From the NCBI RefSeq assembly GCF_018130505.1, contig NZ_JAFCKH010000008.1, forward strand, positions 248,001 to 312,000: DNA of 64,000 bases, in the 5' to 3' direction. This DNA is from Bradyrhizobium tropiciagri. Its GTDB lineage: Bacteria; Pseudomonadota; Alphaproteobacteria; Rhizobiales; Xanthobacteraceae. The position numbers and the translations under genes are program-made. This document shows positions 1 to 9,165 of the stretch, one piece after another; within the stretch, counting starts at the first letter, position 1, and each line of letters starts with the position of its first letter. The notes beneath the pieces are model-generated. The model searched no databases, was not told where the DNA came from, and saw only the letters and a program-made list of their open reading frames with translations.

Positions 1-181
1 CGTGACGCTGCCAGGCCGGGTCCCGCGTCAGCGGCGTCAGCGGTGACTCGGCCGAGGGCGGCATGCCGGCGAGGAAGCGCGCCGTGTCATCGGCGGTCAC
101 CCCTGCCGCGCGCGCCGCCGGCGCAACGAGCAGCAAAATCGCAGCGAACGTCAGCAGCCTGACGGACAATGACATTCTCAT
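1..181 (-). CDS. secreted protein of unknown function, N-terminal part only
   Basis: The 5' end of a leftward gene that runs off the left edge; about 60 codons are visible. It begins MRMSLSVRLLTF, followed by a hydrophobic stretch and an AARAAG cleavage-like site, so a Sec signal peptide of about 25 residues is clear. The mature part starts GVTADDTARFLAGMPP. Its ATG at 181 overlaps the TGA of the permease at 178-180 (ATGA), which implies translational coupling and one operon. An alternative ATG lies at 175. I do not recognise the family from the visible part. Confidence 0.75.
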   Translation of the reverse strand, partial: MRMSLSVRLLTFAAILLLVAPAARAAGVTADDTARFLAGMPPSAESPLTPLTRDPAWQRH

Positions 182-1548
182 TCGCTACCTGAACGTACGG
201 TCGAGGGGTGATCGGGCCGCTTGCGGAAGATCGCGTAGATCAAAAGGCCGGAAACCATGATCAGGGATCCAAGCGCCGACTGCAGCGGGCGCTGCGTCAA
301 CAGATAGTACATCATGAAGCCGGTCACGAGCAGGAAAACCAGCGGCGTCACCGGGTATCCCCAGGCCCGGTACGGACGCGGCAGCTCGGGATGGGTGATG
401 CGCAGCTTGATCACGCCGGCGACCGCGAAGAACGAGCAGAACAGCAGCGCGAACTGGATGAAGTCGAGCACCGCCTCGAAGCTGCGCGTGAGCAGCATCA
501 CGCTCGCCACCGCCAGCTGGAACAGGATCGCATAGACCGGCGCACCGCGGCCGGAGCGGCGCGCGAACGGCTGCAAGGCCGGAATGTCCTCGCCCATCGT
601 CATCATCACGCGCGGCCCGATCCACATCATCGCGGAGATCGATGAGATCAGCCCGACGCAGATCATCGCGCCGACGATGCGCCCGCCGAGCTCGCCGAAA
701 ATATAGGTGCCGGAGATGCGGGCGACGTCGAGCTGGCCGGCGAGCTTGTCGACCGGCGCGCTGTGCAGGAACACCGCGTTGAGCGCGACGTAGAGCACCA
801 GCACGACCAACGTACCCGACAGCATCGCCCGCGGCAGATTGCGCTCCGGCGTCCGCATCTCGCCGATGATGTAGGTCGCGGCATTCCAGCCCGAGAACGA
901 ATACATCACGAACACCAGGCTGATCGCGAACGGCGGGCTCAGCACCTGCGAGAGCGCCGCCGACGACGGCGCGAACGAGATCGGCTGTGGGGTTGCGATC
1001 ACGAAGCCCGCCACCAGGAATGCTATGATCAGCACCACCTTCAGCATGGTCGCGACCAGCTGGAAGGTCGCGGAGTGCTTGACGCCGGTGAGTTGCACGA
1101 TCGACACCAGCCACACCACCCCGAGGGCGAGCGCGAGCGGCGGCGCGTCGGGCAGGATGGCGCGGGCGTACTCGCCGAACGCCATCGCCGCCAGCGCGAC
1201 CGGCGCGGCGAAGCCGACGGTCGCCGACACCCAGCCGGCGACGAAGCCGAACGCCGGGTGATAGGCGCGGCCGAGGAAATTGTATTCGCCGCTCGAGCGC
1301 GGAAACATCGCGCCGAGCTCGCCATAGGAGAACACGCCGCACAGCGCGACGATGCCGCCGACGGTCCATAGCAGCAGGATCGAGAAGCCGGACGGGATGT
1401 CCTTGACCTGGAAGCCGAGGCTGGTGAAGACGCCGACGCCGACCATGTCGGCGACGACAATCGCAGTCGCCGTCAGAACCGAAACGGTCGAGCCCGCGCC
1501 GGGAAGCGGGCCGCGCAGCGCTGCGCTTCCCATGGGTGATGCCGCCAT
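178..1548 (-). CDS. APC-family amino acid permease
   Basis: A polytopic inner-membrane transporter of the amino acid-polyamine-organocation superfamily, probably a proton-coupled amino acid carrier; the substrate cannot be read from sequence. The frame is open to 1620 (TTG), but I prefer the ATG at 1548 (MAASPMGS), which has an AAGGG about 12 nt upstream and leaves about 456 residues, normal for the family. The first helix carries the typical glycine-rich unwound motif (VGVGVFTSLGFQ), and about 12 hydrophobic segments follow. It is the upstream partner of the secreted protein that overlaps its stop codon. It is divergent from the lipoprotein hydrolase across about 360 bp, part of which is the open N-terminal extension. 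Confidence 0.9.
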   Translation of the reverse strand: MAASPMGSAALRGPLPGAGSTVSVLTATAIVVADMVGVGVFTSLGFQVKDIPSGFSILLLWTVGGIVALCGVFSYGELGAMFPRSSGEYNFLGRAYHPAFGFVAGWVSATVGFAAPVALAAMAFGEYARAILPDAPPLALALGVVWLVSIVQLTGVKHSATFQLVATMLKVVLIIAFLVAGFVIATPQPISFAPSSAALSQVLSPPFAISLVFVMYSFSGWNAATYIIGEMRTPERNLPRAMLSGTLVVLVLYVALNAVFLHSAPVDKLAGQLDVARISGTYIFGELGGRIVGAMICVGLISSISAMMWIGPRVMMTMGEDIPALQPFARRSGRGAPVYAILFQLAVASVMLLTRSFEAVLDFIQFALLFCSFFAVAGVIKLRITHPELPRPYRAWGYPVTPLVFLLVTGFMMYYLLTQRPLQSALGSLIMVSGLLIYAIFRKRPDHPSTVRSGSE

Positions 1549-1908
1549 CTCGACCGTACCCTTCAAGCCGCCGACCGCCTTGAGCCCGCGCATCGTGCAG
1601 ACTTGCGCGCGGCAATTCAAGAAGCGTTAACAAGGGTTTAAATCGGAACCGTGAGAGGTTTCATGATACCTTTAACCGAACCGCATGGAACCGCCTGCAA
1701 ATCCGGCACGGGGGGAGCCTTCCCACAATCAAGACACGATTGGGTGGTCTGGTATTGGCTTCCGGATGTGGGGAAACGCTTCCGGAAGCTTAACGTGACC
1801 TAAACACCGACGAGCTCAAATACGTTGTTTGCCGGTGGGGTCGGGGCAGCGGGGTGGATGGTCGGGGCACAGCCGATAGTCGACAGGTGTGATCGCGTCC
1901 GCCGGGTG

Positions 1909-3156
1909 ATGGCACCCGGCGCGACGCGCCCTGCAAGGCTGTTCGGCCGTCGCCGGATCGCGGCTGCTTGCATGCTGGTCCCACTCGCACTGCCGCTGGC
2001 TCAGTGCGGCAAGGCGCCGAACCCGGAGATGGTGGCCGCCAACACGCAGGCTACCGGCGGCGACACGTTCGAAGACCGCTTCCCTGCACCGCAATTCCGC
2101 GACCGCTTTCCGACCGAGAAGGAAAGCTTCGCGCCGTTGCAGCGGACCGCCACCGCAGAGCCGGCGCCGATGCCTCCGCCGAAGACCGCGCCCTCGCCGG
2201 TGCGTGTCGCCTCGATCTCGCCCAGCCTGACGCTGCCGCGCCCGTCCGAGCGCGACGAGCTGACCACGCTGGTCAGCATGAAATCCTCCGCCTTCCCTTA
2301 TTTCGGCAACAACCCGCGCAACGACGCCCCCTTCCTCAATGTCGGCAATGGCGAGCGGCGCGGTCACCGCAGCCTCTCCGGCCGGGTCTACTGGCAGAAC
2401 GAGACCTACAACGACAGCCGCGTGCTGGTGCACGTGCCCGAGAGCTTCGATGCCGGCAAGCCCGGCGTGATCGTGGTGTTCTTCCACGGCAATGGCGCGA
2501 CGCTGGAGCGCGACGTGCGCGACCGCCAGCTGGTGCCACAGCAGATCACGGACTCGGGCGTCAACGCGGTGCTGCTCGCGCCGCAGATGGCGGTCGACGC
2601 CGCCGACTCCAGCGCCGGCAAGTTCTGGCAGCCGGGCGGCTTCAAGCGGTTCCTCGACGAGTCCGCAAGCCACCTCGCCCGCCTCTATGGCGATCCGAAA
2701 TCGGCGCAGATTTTCGCCAACATGCCGGTCGTGATCGTCGGCTACAGCGGCGGCTTCCTGCCGACCGCCTGGAGTCTGGAGGTCGGCGGCGCCGCCGGTC
2801 GCGTCCGTGGCGTGCTGCTGCTCGACGCAATTTACGGCGAGCTCGACAAATTCGCCTCCTGGATCGAGAAGAACCGCACCGGCTTCTTCATCTCGTCCTA
2901 CACCCGCTACACCAGGCAGCGCGATCGCGAGCTGATGTCGATGCTGCGCGACAAGGGCATCACGGTGAGCGAGAGCATGGACGGTCCGCTGCGTCCCGGT
3001 AGCGTGGTATTCGTGCAGACGCGCGACGGCATCACCCATCGCAGCTACGTGACGCAGGCCTGGACCGAGTTTCCGATCAGGAATGTGCTGACCAAGATGG
3101 CGGCAACGCCGGCGCTGACGCGGTATGCCAGCGTTCCTGTGTCAGCGAACCGTTGA
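1909..3156 (+). CDS. alpha/beta-hydrolase-like lipoprotein
   Basis: About 415 residues from ATG 1909; the frame is open from 1825. The N-terminus has an arginine cluster, a hydrophobic core and a lipobox-like PLALPLAQC, so export and lipidation are likely, although Gln at -1 of the box is atypical. A proline-rich linker follows, then a hydrolase-like core: a VVFFHGNG oxyanion-type turn and a VIVGYSGG elbow with the probable nucleophile Ser near residue 280. A late TRDGITHRSY could supply the histidine. The substrate is unknown. I am sure of the fold class only by motif, and the N-terminal start is uncertain. Confidence 0.75.
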   Translation: MAPGATRPARLFGRRRIAAACMLVPLALPLAQCGKAPNPEMVAANTQATGGDTFEDRFPAPQFRDRFPTEKESFAPLQRTATAEPAPMPPPKTAPSPVRVASISPSLTLPRPSERDELTTLVSMKSSAFPYFGNNPRNDAPFLNVGNGERRGHRSLSGRVYWQNETYNDSRVLVHVPESFDAGKPGVIVVFFHGNGATLERDVRDRQLVPQQITDSGVNAVLLAPQMAVDAADSSAGKFWQPGGFKRFLDESASHLARLYGDPKSAQIFANMPVVIVGYSGGFLPTAWSLEVGGAAGRVRGVLLLDAIYGELDKFASWIEKNRTGFFISSYTRYTRQRDRELMSMLRDKGITVSESMDGPLRPGSVVFVQTRDGITHRSYVTQAWTEFPIRNVLTKMAATPALTRYASVPVSANR

Positions 3157-3249
3157 CGACAGGCTTGCATCGCGGCGCCGCCGGTTCCGCAAGAAATGTC
3201 GTGTTGATGATTGAATGATTTTTGCCGCGCAGCATTGTTCGCGCTGCAT

Positions 3250-3267
3250 ATGCACCCTAGGGTGCAT
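3250..3267. promoter_or_regulatory. 18-bp perfect palindrome, candidate operator
   Basis: ATGCACCCTAGGGTGCAT reads the same on both strands. It lies directly in front of (or touching) the start of the GrlR-like gene. The half-site TGCACC/GGTGCA resembles NtrC-type half-sites, but the spacing is one base shorter than the usual N5. The regulator is unknown. Confidence 0.55.
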
Positions 3268-3632
3268 TGATATTAAGGGACAAATACTTTTTCGGGGATG
3301 GGCTGTTGCAGGAAGGTCTTTACAAGATCGAGTACCACACCGTTCACGGCACCGGCACCGGTGTCCTCTATGCCATCAACGGCAAGCTGCGCGGCGGCAA
3401 TTCGGCGTTTGCGTTCGTCGGCCATTACTCTGACCGCAGTGACGGCATTCACGTCAAGGTCTCGACCCAGCGGCACAATCCGGATCCGGCGTTCCGGCCG
3501 CTGTTCGGCACCGACATGATCACGCTGATGCTGAAGGGCACCGAGAACGGCGACATGGTCGACTTCGAGGGCGAAGCGTTGCAGCTGCCGGGCGTCAACT
3601 TCAAGGCCGTGCTGACGCGGATCGCAGACTAA
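3267..3632 (+). CDS. GrlR-like small regulatory-domain protein
   Basis: Up to 121 residues. The core (EGLYKIEYHTVHGTGTGVLY, then GKLRGGNSAFAF and a C-terminal FKAVLTRI) matches my memory of the GrlR-like beta-barrel family, named after an enteropathogen type III secretion repressor. Rhizobia carry such proteins without that secretion system, so the role here is unknown. The start is doubtful: TTG at 3267 would use the last base of the palindrome, while TTG at 3306, just before QEGLYKI, fits better with where the domain begins. The gene stands alone and meets the MFS gene tail to tail with one base between them. Confidence 0.7.
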   Translation: MILRDKYFFGDGLLQEGLYKIEYHTVHGTGTGVLYAINGKLRGGNSAFAFVGHYSDRSDGIHVKVSTQRHNPDPAFRPLFGTDMITLMLKGTENGDMVDFEGEALQLPGVNFKAVLTRIAD

Positions 3633-3633
3633 T

Positions 3634-4797
3634 CTACTCGGCCGCGGCGGCATGCGCGGACGAACGCGGCCGCGTCGCGATCACGATCGCCAGCGCGGCG
3701 GCGACGAAGGCCGCCGCGACATAGCCCGCGCTGTAGAGCCATTCGCGCGCGAACAACATTCCGCCGATCGCCGAGCCGATGGCCTGGCCGACATACAACA
3801 CCGAGGTGTTGAGCGAGACCGACGCCGACGCCAGCGGCGGCGCCGCGCCGACGAGGCGCACCTGCTGCATCGAATTGGTCGAGGCAAAGCCGAGCCCCCA
3901 CACCGCGACGGAGGCGGCCATCAGGACGTAAGCTCCTGCGGTCAGCGCCCAGCCGGCGACGCCGGCCAGCAGCAATCCGGTGAACAGCACCGAGGTCTTC
4001 CAGGCGCCCCAGCTATCCACGATGCGCGTTGCGATCATGATGCCGATGAAGCCGCAGATGCCGTAGAGCGCGAACGCGATGCCGATCGCATCAGGGCTCG
4101 CGCCGGTGAGCTTGGCCAGCAACGGACCCATGAAGGTGAACACCACGAACTGGCCGGACATCTGCAGCGTCGTGACCGCGAGCAGCAGGACGATCATCGG
4201 ATTGCGGCCGAGATTGATCCAGGTTCTGAGGTCGACCGGCGCGCCGTGCAATCCGCCGGGCAACCGCCACCACAACATGACGACGCTCAAAAGGCCGGTC
4301 AGCGCGATCGCGCCATACGATGCGCGGAAACCGTAGCGGCTGGCGATGAAGGTGATCAGCGGCAGCCCGACCGCGGCGGCGAGCGACCAGCCGAGGAAGA
4401 TGTAGGCGATGGTGCTCCCGCGCTTCTCCTCCGGCACGATCAGCGCCGCAGTGCCCGCCGCCTGAGGCGTGTAGAGCACGCCGACCGCGAGCATCACGAG
4501 GCGGATGATCAGCAGGCTGTTGTAGTCGGGCGCGAACGCGGAGGCCGCATTGGTCAGCGTCAGCACCAGCAGCGTGACCGCGAGCAGCGCGCGGCGCTCG
4601 ACCCGGCTGGTCAGCCACGCCGTCACTGGCGAGCCGACGCACAGCACGATCGCGCCGAACGTGATCAGGAGGCCCGCGGCATGGATGGTGACGCCGAGGC
4701 CGCCGGACAATTCCGCGAGCATACCGGCCGGCGCCATCACCGAGCAGCCGGTGACGATGTTGCCAAGCATCAATGCAGTGGGCGCGAAGCGTTTCAC
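3634..4797 (-). CDS. MFS transporter (drug/efflux-type, 12 TM)
   Basis: About 387 residues from GTG 4797 (MKRFAPTALMLG), a typical length for the 12-helix DHA1-like major facilitator group. The frame stays open far upstream but without sensible protein. Helix 1 includes MLGNIVTGCSVMAPAGML; the loop between helices 2 and 3 carries SRVERRALL, a degenerate form of the MFS motif A. The inner loop PEEKRGSTIAYIFLGWS before helix 5 is also typical. It probably exports a small molecule by proton antiport; the substrate is not predictable. No clear ribosome-binding site precedes the GTG, so the start is uncertain. Confidence 0.85.
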   Translation of the reverse strand: MKRFAPTALMLGNIVTGCSVMAPAGMLAELSGGLGVTIHAAGLLITFGAIVLCVGSPVTAWLTSRVERRALLAVTLLVLTLTNAASAFAPDYNSLLIIRLVMLAVGVLYTPQAAGTAALIVPEEKRGSTIAYIFLGWSLAAAVGLPLITFIASRYGFRASYGAIALTGLLSVVMLWWRLPGGLHGAPVDLRTWINLGRNPMIVLLLAVTTLQMSGQFVVFTFMGPLLAKLTGASPDAIGIAFALYGICGFIGIMIATRIVDSWGAWKTSVLFTGLLLAGVAGWALTAGAYVLMAASVAVWGLGFASTNSMQQVRLVGAAPPLASASVSLNTSVLYVGQAIGSAIGGMLFAREWLYSAGYVAAAFVAAALAIVIATRPRSSAHAAAAE

Positions 4798-4879
4798 GGC
4801 CCGCGTGGTAGCAGATGCGACATGATCGATGCAACTGCATCTAAATGCATGGCCGCCGCCCGGTCGCCGCCCCTTGCGC

Positions 4880-6163
4880 TCAGGGCGACGGCGTTGCGGA
4901 CGGCGCCGCGTTGACGCTGGGCGAAGCACCTGCCGGTACTGGCGCGACCGGCTTCGGGCCGGCCGTCGCCGCCGGGCACGACGCCACCAGCTGCGTCCAC
5001 GCAGGCTCCAGGCCAACCGTATCGATATCGAATGTTGCGATGGCCGCGTTGCCGCCTTGCGCGGACGCATGCTCGCCGACCAGCAGATGCGGCGCGGCCA
5101 GCATCGCCTTGACGGCATCCGGCTTCACCGCATCGTTCCAGACCTCGTATTTGCCGATCCGGACCGCGACCCTGCCGATCGCCACGGCGTTGTCGGTGCC
5201 GGCCATCATCACCACCGTGCTCTTGCCGGCGGTGCCGTCGTCGACCTCCCGCACGAACATCAGCCGTGCGCGATCCTTGTTCTCGCAGAACAGCCGCCAC
5301 TCCATGGTGCGGAACGACGTGCCGTCACCGCGCTTCTCCAGCGCGATCTTGCGGATGTACGGCCGCGCGTCCTTCTCCAGCGTCCACGCGGTCTCCGGCA
5401 GCGGCCTGGTGTCGATGCCGAAACGATAGAGCTCCGGGCGCGTCAGCACGTGCTGGTTCTCGAACTTCACCGTCCTGATGAGATCTTCCAGTTCGCGCTT
5501 GATCCCCATCGTCGCGATGAACGCGGCGCGATCCCGATCGGCGCTTGCCAGCTGGCGCTTCTTGTAGTCCGCCACCACCTGCGGCGGCGGATTGCCGTGG
5601 ATGACGAGCGTCAGGCGGGAATTATGCACCGCCATCACCGCATCGGGCGCCACCTCGCGGTTGGTCGCGCCGAGGAACAGATAGCCACAGGCCGAATTGC
5701 ACATCGCGCGGCGGGTGGTGAGTTCGGCCTCGACCTCGCCGCCCGCATCCTTGATCTTCAGGCACGCGGCGTCGACCTGCTTGTCCGCGCTGCAGGCCGG
5801 CACGATGGTCCGGCCGATCCGGGCGATCGCCTTGCGGGCGCGCAGCAGCCGCGCGATCGCGTAGGACTGTTCGACATTACCGCCGGGCGAATGCAGGTAG
5901 ATCGGACGCTGCGTGTCCTTGACGCCGGCGAGGAAGCGGCGGATCCGGCCCGCCGAGTCCCGGTCGATCTCGCCCTCGATGGCGATCCAGCGGTCGCAGC
6001 CGGCGCCGCAAGCATTCGCCGGACCCTTGGCGAGATAGATCGTCAGCCGCGGCGCGAACCCGGCCTTCTCGACCGGCGTTTCCTCGGCGCGCAATGCGCC
6101 AGGGGCTGACAGCAAGAGGACGAGGAACAGGAGGCGGACAAACATGAAATTGGCGGATCGCAC
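4880..6163 (-). CDS. secreted ClpP-like (crotonase-fold) protein
   Basis: Up to 427 residues with a signal peptide (best start MFVRLLFLVL near residue 7, cleaved about at LRAEE). The N-terminal 200 residues look like a periplasmic ClpP-fold domain: an IYLHSPGGNV strand-loop typical of the family, then AMCNSACGYLFLG, where the Ser could be the nucleophile, and VMAVHNSRL about 23 residues later, where the His sits as in ClpP. The C-terminal half is unrelated to ClpP and ends in a Pro/Ala/Ser-rich tail. Activity is inferred, not shown. It is divergent from thrS. Confidence 0.7.
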   Translation of the reverse strand: MRSANFMFVRLLFLVLLLSAPGALRAEETPVEKAGFAPRLTIYLAKGPANACGAGCDRWIAIEGEIDRDSAGRIRRFLAGVKDTQRPIYLHSPGGNVEQSYAIARLLRARKAIARIGRTIVPACSADKQVDAACLKIKDAGGEVEAELTTRRAMCNSACGYLFLGATNREVAPDAVMAVHNSRLTLVIHGNPPPQVVADYKKRQLASADRDRAAFIATMGIKRELEDLIRTVKFENQHVLTRPELYRFGIDTRPLPETAWTLEKDARPYIRKIALEKRGDGTSFRTMEWRLFCENKDRARLMFVREVDDGTAGKSTVVMMAGTDNAVAIGRVAVRIGKYEVWNDAVKPDAVKAMLAAPHLLVGEHASAQGGNAAIATFDIDTVGLEPAWTQLVASCPAATAGPKPVAPVPAGASPSVNAAPSATPSP

Positions 6164-6383
6164 GCGGCGGAAAAATCGCCTTTGAGGTTAGACGATGATC
6201 GGCGCCGCCGCAACGTTCGGTGGCGTCCGGCGCGCCCGAGACCCCTCGCCGAAGCTGTGCTCCGCTGCGGCCGCAAGGCCTGATATTCTTGATATTGCCG
6301 GATTGCAGGCGTCGAATCCCCTGCTATACCGCTGCTTTCCGCTTACCTGCGCTCGTTCGCAGGAGTGAGCTACAGGAGTCATC

Positions 6384-8426
6384 ATGACCGATACGCCCAA
6401 ATCCGAGTCCGGATTTCAATACAGCCTGTCCAACCTCAAGCCAGCAGAACCCGTGCACAAGATCGCCCTCACCTTTCCAGACGGGGCGAAGCGCGACTTC
6501 CCCAGAGGCACCACCGGTCTCGAAATCGCCCAGGGCATCTCGCCCTCGCTCGCCAAGCGCACCGTCGCGATGGCGCTCGACGGCACGCTCGCCGACCTCA
6601 ACGATCCGATCGAGCAGGATGCGAAGATCGAGCTGATCAACCGCGAGGACCCGCGCGCGCTGGAGCTGATCCGGCACGATGCCGCGCATGTGCTGGCGGA
6701 AGCTGTGCAGTCGCTGTGGCCCGGCACGCAGGTGACGATCGGCCCCGTGATCGAGAACGGCTTCTATTACGACTTCTTCCGCAACGAGCCGTTTACCCCG
6801 GAGGATTTTGCCGCGATCGAAAAGCGGATGCGCGAGATCATCGGGCGTGACAAGCCGTTCACGAAAGAAGTTTGGGATCGCGAGAAGACCAAGCAGGTGT
6901 TCCGCGACAAGGGCGAAGCCTTCAAGGTCGAGCTGGTCGACGCGATTCCCGGCAACGAGCCGATCAAGATCTATTTCCAGGGCGACTGGTTCGACCTGTG
7001 CCGCGGCCCGCACATGACCTCGACCGGCAAGGTCGGCAACGCCTTCAAGCTGATGAAGGTGGCCGGCGCCTATTGGCGCGGCGATTCCAACAATCCGATG
7101 CTGACCCGCATCTACGGCACTGCGTTCGCGAAGCAGGATGAGCTCGACGCCTACCTCAAGCAGATCGAGGAAGCCGAGAAGCGCGATCATCGCAAGCTCG
7201 GTCGCGAGCTCGACCTGTTCCACTTCCAGGAGGAAGGCCCGGGCGTGGTGTTCTGGCACCCCAAGGGCTGGACCATCTTCCAGCAGCTGATCGCCTATAT
7301 GCGGCGGCGGCTGCTCGGCGACTATGACGAGGTCAACGCGCCGCAGATCCTCGACAAGGTGCTGTGGGAGACATCGGGCCACTGGGACTGGTACCGCGAG
7401 AACATGTTCGCGGCGCAGTCCGCCGGCGACGAGGCCGAGGACAAGCGCTGGTTCGCGCTCAAACCGATGAACTGCCCAGGCCACGTGCAGATCTTCAAGC
7501 ACGGCTTGAAGAGCTACCGCGACCTGCCGCTGCGGCTCGCCGAGTTCGGCGTCGTGCACCGCTACGAGGCGTCGGGCGCGATGCACGGCCTGATGCGGGT
7601 GCGCGGCTTCACCCAGGACGATGCGCATGTGTTCTGCACCGAGCAGCAGCTCGCCGACGAGTGCCTCAAGATCAACGACCTGATCCTGTCGACTTATGCC
7701 GATTTCGGCTTCGAGGGCGAGCTCACCGTCAAGCTGTCGACGCGGCCGGAGAAGCGGGTCGGCACCGACGAGATGTGGGATCACGCCGAGCGCGTGATGG
7801 CGACCGTCTTGCGCGAGATCCAAGTCAAGAACAACAACATCAAGACCGAGATCAACCCGGGCGAAGGCGCGTTCTACGGGCCGAAGTTCGAATATGTGCT
7901 GCGCGACGCCATCGGCCGCGACTGGCAGTGCGGCACCACGCAGGTCGACTTCAACCTGCCGGAGCGGTTCGGCGCGTTCTATATCGATCACGACGGATCG
8001 AAGAAGGCGCCGGTCATGGTGCACCGTGCGATCTGCGGCTCGATGGAACGCTTCATCGGCATCCTGATCGAGCACTATGCCGGTAACTTCCCGCTCTGGC
8101 TGGCGCCGACCCAGGTCGTCGTCACCACCATCACCTCCGAGGGCGACGAATACGCCAAGGTGGTGGCGGCGGCGGCCCGCCGCGCCGGCCTGCGCGTCGA
8201 GATCGACCTGCGCAACGAGAAGATCAACTACAAGGTCCGCGAGCATTCGCTGGCCAAGATCCCGGCGCTGCTCGTGGTCGGCAAGAAGGAGGCCGAGACG
8301 CATTCGGTCTCGGTCCGCCGCCTCGGCAGCGAGCGGCAGACCGTGATGCCGACCGACGAGGCAATCGCCGCGCTGGTGGACGAGGCGACCGCGCCGGACA
8401 TCAAGCGGACGCGTTCGGCCGCCTGA
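6384..8426 (+). CDS. thrS: threonine--tRNA ligase
   Basis: Class II aminoacyl-tRNA synthetase that charges tRNA-Thr in the cytoplasm. The 680 residues cover an N-terminal TGS domain ([20 protein letters not shown]), the editing domain with [10 protein letters not shown], the catalytic core with [12 protein letters not shown] (zinc-binding Cys) and [11 protein letters not shown] (motif 2), the motif 3 region [14 protein letters not shown], and a C-terminal anticodon-binding domain. ATG 6384 has AGGAG 8 nt upstream. It is slightly longer than the 640-660 usual for the family because of an N-terminal extension. I see no T-box leader, as expected for a proteobacterium. Confidence 0.98.
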   Translation: MTDTPKSESGFQYSLSNLKPAEPVHKIALTFPDGAKRDFPRGTTGLEIAQGISPSLAKRTVAMALDGTLADLNDPIEQDAKIELINREDPRALELIRHDAAHVLAEAVQSLWPGTQVTIGPVIENGFYYDFFRNEPFTPEDFAAIEKRMREIIGRDKPFTKEVWDREKTKQVFRDKGEAFKVELVDAIPGNEPIKIYFQGDWFDLCRGPHMTSTGKVGNAFKLMKVAGAYWRGDSNNPMLTRIYGTAFAKQDELDAYLKQIEEAEKRDHRKLGRELDLFHFQEEGPGVVFWHPKGWTIFQQLIAYMRRRLLGDYDEVNAPQILDKVLWETSGHWDWYRENMFAAQSAGDEAEDKRWFALKPMNCPGHVQIFKHGLKSYRDLPLRLAEFGVVHRYEASGAMHGLMRVRGFTQDDAHVFCTEQQLADECLKINDLILSTYADFGFEGELTVKLSTRPEKRVGTDEMWDHAERVMATVLREIQVKNNNIKTEINPGEGAFYGPKFEYVLRDAIGRDWQCGTTQVDFNLPERFGAFYIDHDGSKKAPVMVHRAICGSMERFIGILIEHYAGNFPLWLAPTQVVVTTITSEGDEYAKVVAAAARRAGLRVEIDLRNEKINYKVREHSLAKIPALLVVGKKEAETHSVSVRRLGSERQTVMPTDEAIAALVDEATAPDIKRTRSAA

Positions 8427-8466
8427 GGTTCATAATCGGTCTAAAAAGGCTTTCGTCCGACAATTC

Positions 8467-8487
8467 GTGCCCCCATCTTGGGGGCAC
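8467..8487. terminator. strong hairpin between thrS and the nitroreductase gene
   Basis: GTGCCCCC and GGGGGCAC form a perfect 8-bp stem around a 5-nt loop, 41 nt after the thrS stop. No T-tract follows, so it may be a weak terminator, an attenuator or an mRNA-stabilising hairpin rather than a classical intrinsic terminator. Confidence 0.5.
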
Positions 8488-8511
8488 GACCCTACTTTGA
8501 AGGACCTTTCC

Positions 8512-9075
8512 GTGCCCGATGCCATTGAACTCCTGAAGACCCGCCGCTCGATGAAGCCACGCGAGATGACCTCCCCCGGCCCGTCGGCGGCCGAGCTCGA
8601 GACCATCCTGACCATCGGCGCGCGGGTGCCCGACCACGGCAAGCTCGCGCCCTGGCGCTTCATCGTGTTCGAGGGCGACGCCCGCACGCGCGCCGGCGAT
8701 GTCATCGCCAAGGTGTTTTCGCGGAAGAACCCCGGTGCCCCGGCCTCCGACATCGAGGTCGAGAAGAAGCGCCTGACCGATGCGCCGCTGGTGATCGGCG
8801 TGGTCTCGTTCACAAAACCGCACCCGAAGGTGCCGCCGTGGGAGCAGGAATTGTCGGCGGGCGCGAGCGCGATGAACATCGTCACCGCGGCGACCGCGCT
8901 CGGCTACGGCGCCTGCTGGCTGACCGGCTGGTTCGCCTTCGACCGCGACGTGCTCGAAGGCCTCGGCCTCAAGCCGGACGAGAAACTCGTCGCCATGATC
9001 CACATCGGTACCCCGACCAAGCCGAGCGAAGACCGCCCGCGCCCGGCGCTGTCGGATATCGTCACGCGATTCTAG
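8512..9075 (+). CDS. nitroreductase-family flavoprotein
   Basis: 187 residues from GTG 8512, chosen because AAGGA sits 7 nt upstream and the family usually begins with such an AIELLKTRRSMK segment; an in-frame ATG further up at 8473 lies inside the hairpin. RRSMKPREM supplies the FMN-phosphate contacts, and the C-terminal half has GYGACWLTGW and the usual HIGTPTKPSEDRPRP ending, like the YdjA-type nitroreductases. It probably uses FMN and NAD(P)H; the physiological substrate is unknown. It may be co-transcribed with thrS. Confidence 0.9.
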   Translation: MPDAIELLKTRRSMKPREMTSPGPSAAELETILTIGARVPDHGKLAPWRFIVFEGDARTRAGDVIAKVFSRKNPGAPASDIEVEKKRLTDAPLVIGVVSFTKPHPKVPPWEQELSAGASAMNIVTAATALGYGACWLTGWFAFDRDVLEGLGLKPDEKLVAMIHIGTPTKPSEDRPRPALSDIVTRF

Positions 9076-9165
9076 CCGCTTCGCATGCGGCGCGGCGAAG
9101 CAATCCATGCTTCCGCACATACTGCACGATGGTGTCCTTGAGCGAGCTCGGACACGCAAGCCGCC

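Noticed and set aside
1778-1789. GCTTCCGGAAGC palindrome between the permease and lipoprotein genes
   Set aside because: A 12-bp GC-rich palindrome is expected by chance in such DNA, though a half-copy lies 12 nt upstream.
6164-6383. T-box or other leader riboswitch upstream of thrS
   Set aside because: No T-box sequence or conserved bulge seen, and T-boxes are not expected in alphaproteobacteria.
6324-8303. 659-residue minus-strand frame over thrS
   Set aside because: thrS is unmistakable on the plus strand; the other frame has antisense-type composition.
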